10,272 bases of DNA from Chloroflexota bacterium (GCA_013820865.1 JACDHU010000035.1:1-10272); one strand, 5' to 3'; counted from the first letter of the stretch, positions 1-6,219 are shown. Numbers and translations: made by a program. The notes: generated from the letters alone by a model not told the origin.

Positions 1-1996
1 CGTAGGCATCGACCACGACCTTGACACTGTTGCGGACGTAGTTGGCGCCTTCGAAGCGGCCGGCGGGCAGCGGCTGCGCGTTCGGATAGCGGTCACTCAC
101 CGTGTAGGCGTCCCATATCCAGACCAGTCCTTCGTCGCCGCTGACGACATACGGGTCGCCATCGAACAGCAGGAATGGCGCGATCTCCGGGGCGCGTTCC
201 CAGATCGCGCGGCGGAACAGCACCTCCGAGTCGCCGGTCAGCTGGTTGCTGATGAGCAGGTTGAAGTCGCCGAAGCGCATGGCGAACAGCGCCCGGCTCA
301 CCAGGTTGCCCATGTCGACGCCGGTGGTACCGGACCACGTCGTTCGCGCCTCCGACCCTTCCCGCGGGTAATCGAACTCCTCGGTGGTGGTGCCGGTGAC
401 GACGTAGGTATCGGTCTCTTCGCCGAAGTAGATGCGCGGCTCTTCGATCGGAAGCAGCGGCTCGCGGTTGATGCCGCTGACGAGGTAGTCGGGCTGCCCC
501 TGCGGCGTGACGGCGTCGACCGGCACGGCGGTGATGCCGTAGCCGTGCGTGAAGACCAGGCGCTCGTTGGTCCAGGTGCGGGCCTGGCTTGGAAGCCGAT
601 CGATATCCAGTTCGCGCGCGCTGAGCATGATCTGGCGCTGCTCGCCGTCGATGCTGTAGCGATCGATGTCCACGTCGCCGAAGTGGTAATACTGCCGCAG
701 GATCTGCTGCTGGCCGAACGTCTGGAGCAAGGGGCGGTAGTCCCACAGGCGCAGGTTGTCGATGGTGGCCTGGTCCTGCTCGAATACCTCGCGCGTCAGC
801 TCCTGCTTGCCGGTGAACGTGCGCGTGTCAACCTCGTCGAGCTCGAAGGCCGCACGCGTCGCCTCCAGGTGATTGCGCACGTACGGTCGCTCCACGGCGA
901 GCTCGTTGGGCTCGACCTGCACGCGTTGCACGAACGCCGGGTACAACCCGCCGACGAGGATCGAGAGCAGGAACCAGGCGCCGACCGCCAGCCCCAGCAG
1001 CCAGAGCGTCCGGAAGAACGTGTTGAGCAGGAGCAGCACCGCGGAGGCAAGCGCGACAACCGTGAGGATCACGGCCGCTGGCAGTTGCGCGTTCATGTCG
1101 GTGTAGGTCGCGGCCTGGATAGTCCCGTCGATGCCCCGCCTCGAGTACGCCAGCTCCGCAATGTCGAGCTGATAGCCGGCGGCGATGGTGACCAGCAGCA
1201 ATGCGCCGATGACCGAGACGTGCGCCCGCACCGGCGCCGTCAGGTGGAACTGCCAGCGCAGAGCCCGCGCCGCGTACGTCGCCAGCGTCAGCAGGCCGAC
1301 CACGATCAACGTCGTCGAGGCCCAGCCCAAAACGAAGCGCCAGAACGGGAGGTCGAACACATAGAAGCCGATGTCGCGGCCGAGGGTCGGATCCGTCACG
1401 CCCCAGTCCTCGCCATTCGTGAACAGCAGGATGGTCTCCCACGCTCCGCTCCAGGCGGCGGCGCTACCGAGCGCCAGCAGCACAGCAACGACGGTGAGGG
1501 CAATCCCGATGATGCGCGACGCGTCCGGCATCTCGATCCCGCCGAGTTGGCGCACGGGCGCCTGCGGCACGATGCGGCGGGCCAGCCAGATGCTCCCGAG
1601 CGCGGGGATGAGCATGGCCGCGAATCCAATCCCGAACAGCGCGACCTGTGCCCACAGCCGTGTCTGGAGCACGTCCCGTCGGCCAAGGGCGTCGTACCAC
1701 ATGATGTCGGTGATGAGGTTCACGACACCGCCCAGCAGCCCGAACACGATCAGGAGCCCAAGGATGCCGCCGCCGATCAGGAGGTAGCGTCGCCACGGGA
1801 GGTCCGCGCCGGCCACCGGCGGAGCGCCCGGACCACTGCCTGCGCCACCGTTGGATCCGCGGCGCGCTTTGCGGCCGTCCTCGATAGGCGTCACGTTGCG
1901 CTCTCGCTTCTCGAAGGGACGGCCTTCGGTGCGCGCGTCGGCCTCCTCCTGGCGCTTCTGGAGGTCTTCAAGGAGCTTGTCGAACCAACTGGACAT
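1..1996 (-). CDS. UPF0182 family multi-pass membrane protein (3' end cut by window edge)
   Basis: The first 665 residues are visible; the C-terminus lies beyond the left edge (family members are usually about 900-1000 aa). A charged, Gly/Pro-rich N-terminus of about 65 residues precedes about seven hydrophobic segments, near residues 71-92, 116-138, 162-183, 221-240, 260-278, 305-325 and 330-349. A large, probably extracytoplasmic domain follows, with family-typical stretches: YPAFVQRVQVEPNELAVERP (352-371), NLRLWDYRPLL, YYHFGDVDIDRY, SARELD, VFTHGYG and RIYFGEE. The ATG at 1996 is fixed by an in-frame TAG five codons upstream with no other start between; there is no Shine-Dalgarno. It is divergent from the GFA-family gene with 59 bp between them. 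The biochemical function of UPF0182 is unknown to me; only the membrane topology and family are supported. The family assignment is confident, the role is not. Confidence 0.93.
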   Translation of the reverse strand, partial: MSSWFDKLLEDLQKRQEEADARTEGRPFEKRERNVTPIEDGRKARRGSNGGAGSGPGAPPVAGADLPWRRYLLIGGGILGLLIVFGLLGGVVNLITDIMWYDALGRRDVLQTRLWAQVALFGIGFAAMLIPALGSIWLARRIVPQAPVRQLGGIEMPDASRIIGIALTVVAVLLALGSAAAWSGAWETILLFTNGEDWGVTDPTLGRDIGFYVFDLPFWRFVLGWASTTLIVVGLLTLATYAARALRWQFHLTAPVRAHVSVIGALLLVTIAAGYQLDIAELAYSRRGIDGTIQAATYTDMNAQLPAAVILTVVALASAVLLLLNTFFRTLWLLGLAVGAWFLLSILVGGLYPAFVQRVQVEPNELAVERPYVRNHLEATRAAFELDEVDTRTFTGKQELTREVFEQDQATIDNLRLWDYRPLLQTFGQQQILRQYYHFGDVDIDRYSIDGEQRQIMLSARELDIDRLPSQARTWTNERLVFTHGYGITAVPVDAVTPQGQPDYLVSGINREPLLPIEEPRIYFGEETDTYVVTGTTTEEFDYPREGSEARTTWSGTTGVDMGNLVSRALFAMRFGDFNLLISNQLTGDSEVLFRRAIWERAPEIAPFLLFDGDPYVVSGDEGLVWIWDAYTVSDRYPNAQPLPAGRFEGANYVRNSVKVVVDAY

Positions 1997-2005
1997 GTGC
2001 GGGCC

Positions 2006-2011
2006 ATGCTA
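2006..2011 (-). promoter_or_regulatory. Candidate -10 box (TAGCAT) of the UPF0182 gene
   Basis: TAGCAT reads on the minus strand with its last T ten bases before the ATG at 1996. The implied transcript would start only a few bases before the start codon, which fits the absence of a Shine-Dalgarno. No convincing -35 is visible at 16-18 bp. The same hexamer occurs in mirror image before the divergent gene. Confidence 0.4.
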
Positions 2012-2043
2012 CCGGGTATCCGGCATTGCGACCGGCGGGCCGC

Positions 2044-2049
2044 TAGCAT
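2044..2049 (+). promoter_or_regulatory. Candidate leaderless -10 box (TAGCAT) of the GFA-family gene
   Basis: TAGCAT ends seven bases before the A of the ATG at 2056, the spacing expected if transcription starts at the start codon itself. No Shine-Dalgarno is present in the six intervening bases. The -35 region is not recognisable. Confidence 0.45.
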
Positions 2050-2055
2050 CGGTCC

Positions 2056-2511
2056 ATGCAGCTCGCCGGCTCCTGCTTCTGCGGCGCGGTCCGCTTCACG
2101 GTCGAGACCCGCACGCCGTACCCGTATCGGCGCTGCTATTGCGCGCGATGCCGAAAGACCGCCGGCGGTACCGGCGCGGCAGCCAACATCCTGGCCCAGG
2201 CCTCATCCCTGGTGCTTGAAGGGGCCGATGCGCTGACCGAGTTCGCGGCTCCGGACACGACTCGCACCCGATTCTGCTCGCGCTGCGGTTCAGCGCTGTA
2301 CCTGACCATCGATGCGGCGCCGGACTTCGTCTACCCGTTCGCGTCGGCGGTCGACACGCTGCTGCCCGAGCCGCCGGAACGCGTTCACGTCTTCACAGCC
2401 GAGGCACCAACCTGGGCCCGGCCGCCGTCGGGCGCCACCGATCTGGCCGTGGAGCGCAATACGAACGAGTCGATCGAGGGTTGGCACCGCCGCCACCGCC
2501 TGAAGGAATAG
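2056..2511 (+). CDS. GFA-family (DUF636/CENP-V-like) zinc-binding protein
   Basis: This 151-aa protein is full length for the GFA family (glutathione-dependent formaldehyde-activating enzyme/CENP-V fold). The family's cysteine pattern is intact: GSCFCGAVRF near the N-terminus (C7, C9), CYCARCRK (C27, C29, C32) and FCSRCGSALY (C74, C77). The C-terminal HVFTAEAPTW segment is also typical. Known family members bind one or two zinc ions through these cysteines. Formaldehyde-glutathione activity has been claimed for the founding member but should not be assumed here, so substrate and pathway are unknown. It is the only plus-strand gene in the window, divergent from the UPF0182 gene (59 bp) and convergent with guaA (19 bp between stop codons, no obvious terminator hairpin). 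The ATG at 2056 starts directly at the conserved N-terminus. Confidence 0.92.
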   Translation: MQLAGSCFCGAVRFTVETRTPYPYRRCYCARCRKTAGGTGAAANILAQASSLVLEGADALTEFAAPDTTRTRFCSRCGSALYLTIDAAPDFVYPFASAVDTLLPEPPERVHVFTAEAPTWARPPSGATDLAVERNTNESIEGWHRRHRLKE

Positions 2512-2530
2512 CCACGCAGCCGGGTCAGGC

Positions 2531-4249
2531 TCACTCCCACTCGATGGTCGCGGGTGGCTTCGAGCTGATGTCGTAGACCACGCGATTCACGCCCGGCACC
2601 TCGTTCACGATACGCGAGGAAATGCGCGCCAGCACCTCGTACGGAAGCCGCGCCCAGTCCGCGGTCATGCCGTCGTCGGAGGTCACGGCCCGCACGGCCA
2701 CGACGTTGGCATACGTTCGCCCATCGCCCATGACCCCGACCGAACGCACCGGCGTCAGGATGGCGAACGACTGCCACAGGGACCGATACAAGCCCGCCGC
2801 CTTGATCTCGTCAATCACGATCCAATCGGCCTCCCGCAGCGTGTCGAGCCGCTCAGCCGTCACCTCGCCGATGATCCGAATCGCCAGCCCCGGACCCGGG
2901 AACGGCTGGCGCTGCACCATCGCGTCCGGCAGGCCCAGCTCCATCCCCACCCGTCGCACCTCGTCCTTGAACAGCGATCGCAGCGGCTCGATCAGCTTGA
3001 ATCGCAGGTCGGCCGGCAGCCCGCCCACGTTGTGATGGGTCTTGATCTTCTGCGAGGTCTTCGTCTCCGAGGTCTTCGACTCGATCACATCGGGATACAG
3101 GGTTCCCTGCGTCAGAAAGTCGATCTGCCCGATCTTGGCCGCCTCCTCCTCGAAAACGCGAATGAACTCATCGCCGATGATGCGTCGCTTCTCCTCCGGA
3201 TCCTCCACGCCCGCCAGGCGCCTTAGAAACCGATCCCGAGCATCGACCATCACCAGCTTCATGCCCAGGTCCCGCTCGAAGGTGACCCGCAGCAACTCCG
3301 ATTCGCGCTTACGCATGAGCCCGTGATCGACGTAGATGCAGGTCAGCTGGTCGCCGATGGCCCGATGCACCAGCGTCGCCGCCACGGCCGAATCGACGCC
3401 GCCGGAGAGCGCGCAGATGACATGGCCGGCTCCCACGCGCTCGCGGATGTCTGTCACGCTCGCTTCCACCAGGTTGCCGGCTGTCCAGGTCGGCTGCACG
3501 CCGGCGATCTCGACCACGAAGTTGCGCAGGACGTCGCGGCCGATCGGCGTGTGGACCACTTCGGGATGGAACTGGATGCCGTAGAGGTTGCGCGACGCAT
3601 CGGCCAGGCCGGCGTACGGCGTGGAGTCGGTCTGCGCGGTGGCCTTGAACCCCTCCGGAGGGCGCACGATCGAATCTCCATGGCTCATCCATACCGGCTG
3701 CTCGCCGTCGAGGCCGGCAAACAGCCCATCGGTCTCCGTCAAGCTCACGGTCGCCGGTCCGTATTCGCGCCGGGTTGATGCCACGACCTCCCCGCCGAGC
3801 TCGAGCGCCATGAGCTGGAGCCCGTAGCAGATGCCGAGCACCGGAATGCGGCCGGACCACAGGGCGGGATCGGCCTTCGGAGCGCCTTCGTCATAAACCG
3901 ATGACGGTCCGCCCGAGAGGATCACCGCCTTGACCCCCCGTCGTTCGAGCTCCGCCATCGGTGTGTCGTGCGGCAGGAGCTCCGAGTAGACGTTGAGCTC
4001 GCGCACGCGGCGCGCGATGAGCTGGGCGAACTGGCTGCCGAAGTCGAGGACGACGACGGTGTCTGGCTGGGTTGCCGCCTCGGGCTCTACCCGCTGCCCG
4101 GGCGGCGCGTGGAGGGCCTGCTCGAGGTAGGCCTCGACCTCCGCATCGTCCGGGGCAAGAACCCGATGGCCGGCGTTCGCCGCCTCGCCATGCACGGTCC
4201 GCCCGCGATCCTTGCCGCTCGGGTCGGGCGCTCGGATGTCATCGGTCAC
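2531..4249 (-). CDS. guaA: GMP synthase (glutamine-hydrolysing), GTG start
   Basis: It converts XMP, ATP and glutamine to GMP, the last step of guanine nucleotide synthesis. Numbering from the GTG at 4249 (572 aa), the class I amidotransferase domain starts at VVVLDFGSQFAQLIARR (about 65-81), with nucleophile C141 in GICYGLQLM and the H228/E230 pair in QFHPEV. The ATP pyrophosphatase domain has the P-loop ALSGGVDSAV (280-289). The C-terminal dimerisation domain has QRQPFPGPGLAIR and ends in the family-typical IEWE. About 62 residues precede the amidotransferase domain, much more than the few usually seen; their sequence is Pro/Ala/Asp-rich and unfamiliar. An ATG 42 bases upstream is in frame, but I prefer GTG because a TAGACT box lies seven bases before it and covers that upstream coding stretch. 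guaB3 on the same strand supplies its substrate. Confidence 0.96.
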   Translation of the reverse strand: MTDDIRAPDPSGKDRGRTVHGEAANAGHRVLAPDDAEVEAYLEQALHAPPGQRVEPEAATQPDTVVVLDFGSQFAQLIARRVRELNVYSELLPHDTPMAELERRGVKAVILSGGPSSVYDEGAPKADPALWSGRIPVLGICYGLQLMALELGGEVVASTRREYGPATVSLTETDGLFAGLDGEQPVWMSHGDSIVRPPEGFKATAQTDSTPYAGLADASRNLYGIQFHPEVVHTPIGRDVLRNFVVEIAGVQPTWTAGNLVEASVTDIRERVGAGHVICALSGGVDSAVAATLVHRAIGDQLTCIYVDHGLMRKRESELLRVTFERDLGMKLVMVDARDRFLRRLAGVEDPEEKRRIIGDEFIRVFEEEAAKIGQIDFLTQGTLYPDVIESKTSETKTSQKIKTHHNVGGLPADLRFKLIEPLRSLFKDEVRRVGMELGLPDAMVQRQPFPGPGLAIRIIGEVTAERLDTLREADWIVIDEIKAAGLYRSLWQSFAILTPVRSVGVMGDGRTYANVVAVRAVTSDDGMTADWARLPYEVLARISSRIVNEVPGVNRVVYDISSKPPATIEWE

Positions 4250-4256
4250 TGGTGCC

Positions 4257-4262
4257 AGTCTA
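4257..4262 (-). promoter_or_regulatory. Candidate leaderless -10 box (TAGACT) of guaA
   Basis: TAGACT on the minus strand ends eight bases before the first base of the GTG at 4249, and no Shine-Dalgarno is present. The -35 region at 17 bp spacing (CGTACA) matches the consensus only in its last three bases. This box is the main reason for choosing the GTG over the upstream in-frame ATG. Confidence 0.45.
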
Positions 4263-4398
4263 TCGGCCCGATACGTCCGTGTACGGTCCATGCGGCGGAA
4301 GGTCCGTCGTCATTGGCCGCGCCACGCGACTGTCAGGTGTTCGGCCTGGAGAGATGAGACTTCGGCGCGGCAGAGGAGCCGGGTAGTACGGATCGGCT

Positions 4399-4434
4399 CC
4401 GCGTTGGGTCATACGCCGTCGTGGCGGGCATTAG
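4399..4434 (+). repeat. Intergenic repeat copy A (left arm of a MITE-like inverted pair)
   Basis: The copy carries the core GTTGGGTCATACGCCG, four variable bases, then GGCGGGCATTAG. It matches copy B in inverted orientation at 31 of 36 positions, counted by eye. Four of the five mismatches fall together in the centre, between the CGCC and GGCG that could pair as a small stem. A perfect ACGC-GAAA-GCGT hairpin follows immediately. Confidence 0.8.
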
Positions 4435-4502
4435 ACGCGAAAGCGTGCCGCGAGCTGCCGGTTCTGAGCGTGACCGAACGTGATCCGGCCTCCTTTTGCC
4501 GC

Positions 4503-4538
4503 CTAATGCCCGCCGGCGCGGCGTATGACCCAACACGG
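4503..4538 (-). repeat. Intergenic repeat copy B (right arm, inverted)
   Basis: It reads on the minus strand as the same GTTGGGTCATACGCCG ... GGCGGGCATTAG unit, with CGCC in the variable centre. Together with copy A it forms imperfect terminal inverted repeats bounding a 140-bp unit (4399-4538). I see no clear target-site duplication outside the arms and no coding capacity inside. Confidence 0.8.
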
Positions 4539-4550
4539 GTCGCCGTGGCG

Positions 4551-4576
4551 ACATATGCCGTCCACGCGGGCATTAG
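4551..4576 (+). repeat. Intergenic repeat copy C (shorter, diverged, direct to copy A)
   Basis: ACATATGCCGTCCACG followed by CGGGCATTAG matches the corresponding 26 bases of copy A at 21 positions. It lacks the GTTGGG end and is followed by a small GGC-ACAA-GCC hairpin. It is probably a decayed or partial third copy of the same unit. Confidence 0.65.
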
Positions 4577-4629
4577 GCACAAGCCGGCGAGTCGTACCGC
4601 ACCGACCTTGCACCCATGTCTCGCTAGCC

Positions 4630-4658
4630 ACAGGAACCGCCGGTCGGTCGTTTCCTGT
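4630..4658 (-). terminator. Possible terminator hairpin of the PEP mutase-family gene
   Basis: ACAGGAA and TTCCTGT form a perfect 7-bp inverted repeat separated by 15 bases. The stem begins at the last base of the TAA stop codon, and the loop contains further CCG/CGG pairing potential. No T-run follows, so factor-independent termination is uncertain; it may simply protect the 3' end of the mRNA. Confidence 0.4.
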
Positions 4659-5467
4659 TACTCGCCGCCCAGCGCTTCGTCCAGGTCCGCGCCGGTCATG
4701 GCGGCGTCGATGTACGTAGACGTGCCCGTCACCCGCATCTCGTTCGTGGCGGCGACCAGCGCTCCGTAGGCAGCGCGGGCCAGGGTGCCCCCAGTCGAGA
4801 CGCGACGCACGCCCATCTCCGTGAGCTCGCCGATGGACGGAGAGTGACGTACGGCCAGCACGTTGACGGGTGCATCCGTAGCCTCTACCACGCGCCGAAT
4901 GTCATTGGCCTCGGTGAGGCGGGGCGCATAGATGACATCTGCTCCGGCGGCACGATAGGCGACGAGCCGGCGAATGGTGTCGTCGAGGTCTCCGAGATCG
5001 TAGACGTGGTTCTCCGCCCGGGCCGTCAGGACGACGCCATGCCGATGCGCCGCCTCGGCGGCGGCGGCCACTCGCTCCACGGCGACTTCGACCGTATCGA
5101 TCAGGCCAGTGGCCGGGTCATAGTCCTCGATCGAGCAGCCGGCCGCACCCCGTGCGGCAATCTCCGAGACCATCTCGGCGATGCCTGCGGCATCATCGGC
5201 GAACAGGCGCTGGGAGTCCACGTTGAGCGGAAGATCAACGGCCGCGGTCAGTGCCGCGACGTGGTCGAGCAGTTCTGCCCGGGTCACCGTCAGGTCCAGT
5301 TTGCCGAGCGCAGCGGCGTGTCCGAGGCTCGTGGTGGCCAGAGCCTCGAAGCCCATGCTCGCGAGGATCTTCGCCGACCCGATGTCCCAGGGGTTCGGCA
5401 TGAGGAACAGCCCACGCTCATGGAGACGGCGAAACCGATCACGACGGTCGCTGGCGGAGTTCGGCAT
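4658..5467 (-). CDS. Isocitrate lyase/phosphoenolpyruvate mutase-family protein
   Basis: This 269-aa protein has the single alpha/beta-barrel of the ICL/PEP mutase superfamily. Family-typical stretches are MPNPWDIGSAKIL (23-35), ALATTSLGHAAALGKLD, PLNVDSQRLFADD (80-92), GCSIEDYD (110-117), LTARAENH (147-154), DLDDTIRRLVAY and GADVIYAPRL. Members cleave or form C-C or P-C bonds next to a carboxylate and use Mg2+. The precise substrate of this subgroup is not known to me; the isocitrate lyase KKCGH loop is absent. D84 and E114/D115 are present, but residue 86, where related proteins usually carry a Glu (D-x-E), is Gln. The ATG at 5467 is preceded by a TACTCT box and no well-spaced Shine-Dalgarno. 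The gene lies alone between the ClpN-domain gene (83 bp) and the repeat-bearing intergenic stretch. Confidence 0.9.
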   Translation of the reverse strand: MPNSASDRRDRFRRLHERGLFLMPNPWDIGSAKILASMGFEALATTSLGHAAALGKLDLTVTRAELLDHVAALTAAVDLPLNVDSQRLFADDAAGIAEMVSEIAARGAAGCSIEDYDPATGLIDTVEVAVERVAAAAEAAHRHGVVLTARAENHVYDLGDLDDTIRRLVAYRAAGADVIYAPRLTEANDIRRVVEATDAPVNVLAVRHSPSIGELTEMGVRRVSTGGTLARAAYGALVAATNEMRVTGTSTYIDAAMTGADLDEALGGE

Positions 5468-5472
5468 GCCTC

Positions 5473-5478
5473 AGAGTA
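5473..5478 (-). promoter_or_regulatory. Candidate leaderless -10 box (TACTCT) of the PEP mutase-family gene
   Basis: TACTCT on the minus strand ends six bases before the ATG at 5467. The GAGG that follows it is only one base from the ATG, too close to act as a normal Shine-Dalgarno. No good -35 is seen. Confidence 0.3.
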
Positions 5479-5550
5479 CAACCTGGGCTTGGATACATCG
5501 GTTGAGCAGGATGATGACTGCCACGTGGGAATGCCGTCAGCCTGAGCGAT

Positions 5551-5886
5551 TCAGCTCGGTACGCGCCGCCACCCGGAGCGCCTCCCCCGCGACTCCCAGC
5601 CGCTCGAGGGATCGGGGTCGTTCATGCGCGCTGCCGTCTCGGGTGCGATCCCCGCGGCCACCAGGCCGGCAGCGTGCTCTGCGCGCACCGCTGTCTCGAG
5701 GCGCGTGCCGTCGAGGTCGAAGGTCGCAAAGACGGTTGCGGCCGATCCGTCGGGCAAGCCGATCGCCGAGATGAGCAGATGCTCGGCGCTGGGCCGCTCA
5801 TCCCCCATGCGTCGGGCGATCTGTTCGGCATCGGTCAGCAGCCGGCCGATCGTGCGCATGTCGCGCAGTGCCTTCAATGGATTCAT
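5551..5886 (-). CDS. Small ClpN-domain (Clp R domain) protein, probably frameshifted near its C-terminus
   Basis: The open frame encodes 111 aa. Residues 1-80 (MNPLKALRDMRTIGRLLTDA, then RPSAEHLLISAIGLPDGSAATVF and LETAVRAEHAAGLVAAGI) match one Clp N-terminal repeat, the substrate/adaptor-binding module of ClpA/B/C. There is no AAA domain, so this is a stand-alone ClpN protein. It starts inside the stop codon of the upstream HTH gene (ATGA overlap, 5883-5886) with a GGAGG seven bases upstream; such pairs are familiar from Actinomycetota. After about residue 88 the frame turns into an Arg/Trp/Gly-rich tail. The -1 frame instead gives SLERLGVAGEALRVAARTEL, which looks like a genuine amphipathic helix and ends at 5537. 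One missing base in the run at 5614-5617 would join the two. The role, perhaps a stress adaptor or regulator partner, is inferred only. Confidence 0.8.
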   Translation of the reverse strand: MNPLKALRDMRTIGRLLTDAEQIARRMGDERPSAEHLLISAIGLPDGSAATVFATFDLDGTRLETAVRAEHAAGLVAAGIAPETAARMNDPDPSSGWESRGRRSGWRRVPS

Positions 5887-6119
5887 TCGGATTCCTCCGT
5901 GGTGGGTCGCTTGCTGCGCTGTCGCGCGGCATGGCGCTTGTGTGCTGCCTGTCTTGTGACGCCGAGCTCCCGTGCAATCTGCTGCCACGTCCAACCCCGA
6001 CGCATCGCGAGGTCGACGGCGTCGCGCTCCATGCGGTCGGCCATCCGACGCAGGGCGATCACCGCCGCCAGCGCCACTCGCGGGTCTTCCGGCTCGGCGA
6101 ACTGTCGTGACTCATTCAC
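5883..6119 (-). CDS. Small helix-turn-helix protein paired with the ClpN-domain gene (GTG start)
   Basis: The product is 78 aa. After a short acidic N-terminus, residues 15-40 form a helix (VALAAVIALRRMADRMERDA). Residues 43-63 form a helix-turn-helix (WTWQQIARELGVTRQAAHKRH) of the type in sigma-like and small HTH regulators that carry RQAVHKKH. It ends in a basic and then acidic tail (KRPTTEESE). The open frame extends far upstream, but the GTG at 6119 is chosen because a promoter with perfect TTGACA and 17-bp spacing places its -10 box seven bases before it, and because the upstream translation is not protein-like. Its TGA overlaps the ATG of the ClpN-domain gene. It probably binds DNA, perhaps controlling its own operon; target and signal are unknown. 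Confidence 0.85.
   Translation of the reverse strand: MNESRQFAEPEDPRVALAAVIALRRMADRMERDAVDLAMRRGWTWQQIARELGVTRQAAHKRHAARQRSKRPTTEESE
5894..5898 (-). promoter_or_regulatory. Shine-Dalgarno (GGAGG) of the ClpN-domain gene
   Basis: GGAGG lies seven bases before the ATG at 5886, inside the 3' end of the HTH gene. It decides this start over in-frame codons further upstream and supports coupled translation of the pair. Confidence 0.75.
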
Positions 6120-6125
6120 CGTCGC

Positions 6126-6154
6126 AGCATGCGACTCTCGACCGAAACTGTCAA
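6126..6154 (-). promoter_or_regulatory. Promoter of the HTH/ClpN pair, leaderless type
   Basis: On the minus strand TTGACA (6154-6149) is followed by 17 bases and CATGCT (6131-6126), whose last T is seven bases before the GTG at 6119. The -35 is a perfect match, while the -10 keeps only the key A and final T among its stronger positions. No Shine-Dalgarno lies between. This is the best sigma70-type promoter in the window. Confidence 0.65.
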
Positions 6155-6212
6155 TCCCAGTTGACGTACCGCAGCCTGCGGCTAAGGAATACGGTCGCGA
6201 ATCGTTGACAGT
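6147..6212. promoter_or_regulatory. Cluster of TTGAC half-sites upstream of the HTH/ClpN pair (candidate operator)
   Basis: ACTGTCAA at 6147-6154 and its exact reverse complement TTGACAGT at 6205-6212 lie 50 bases apart. A further TTGAC at 6161-6165 makes a GTCAA-6-TTGAC palindrome with the first site (6150-6165). One site coincides with the -35 box, so a protein bound here would compete with RNA polymerase. Between them a CCGCA-GCC-TGCGG hairpin occurs at 6169-6181. This 100-bp gap also holds the end of the ATPase transcript. Confidence 0.4.
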
Positions 6213-6219
6213 CCCACGG

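Larger units (their letters stand above)
4263..4657. other. Non-coding stretch between the PEP mutase-family gene and guaA
   Basis: No credible gene is seen here; the short open frames in all directions have no recognisable protein character. The stretch holds three related repeat copies (listed separately), small hairpins, the start region of guaA transcription and a possible terminator of the PEP mutase-family gene. Two perfect small hairpins stand out: ACGC-GAAA-GCGT at 4435-4446, with a GNRA-type loop, and GTCGCC-GT-GGCGAC at 4539-4552. Confidence 0.6.

Noticed and set aside
545..2236. Plus-strand open frame of 563 codons opposite the UPF0182 gene
   Set aside because: It is an antisense shadow of a confidently recognised minus-strand gene. 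Its translation is Arg/Gln/His/Ala-rich low-complexity sequence with no family motif, and it runs into the GFA-family gene.
4399..4576. CRISPR array
   Set aside because: There are only three diverged copies, one is inverted, the unit spacing is irregular, and no cas gene is near.
4212..4769. Plus-strand open frames across the guaA upstream region
   Set aside because: They span the repeats and both flanking genes' ends; the translation is Ser/Arg/Pro-rich with no protein-like pattern.
5626..5994. Longer version of the ClpN-domain protein starting at 5994
   Set aside because: The extra 36 residues overlap the HTH gene out of frame, whereas the ATG at 5886 has a well-spaced GGAGG and begins exactly at the conserved domain.
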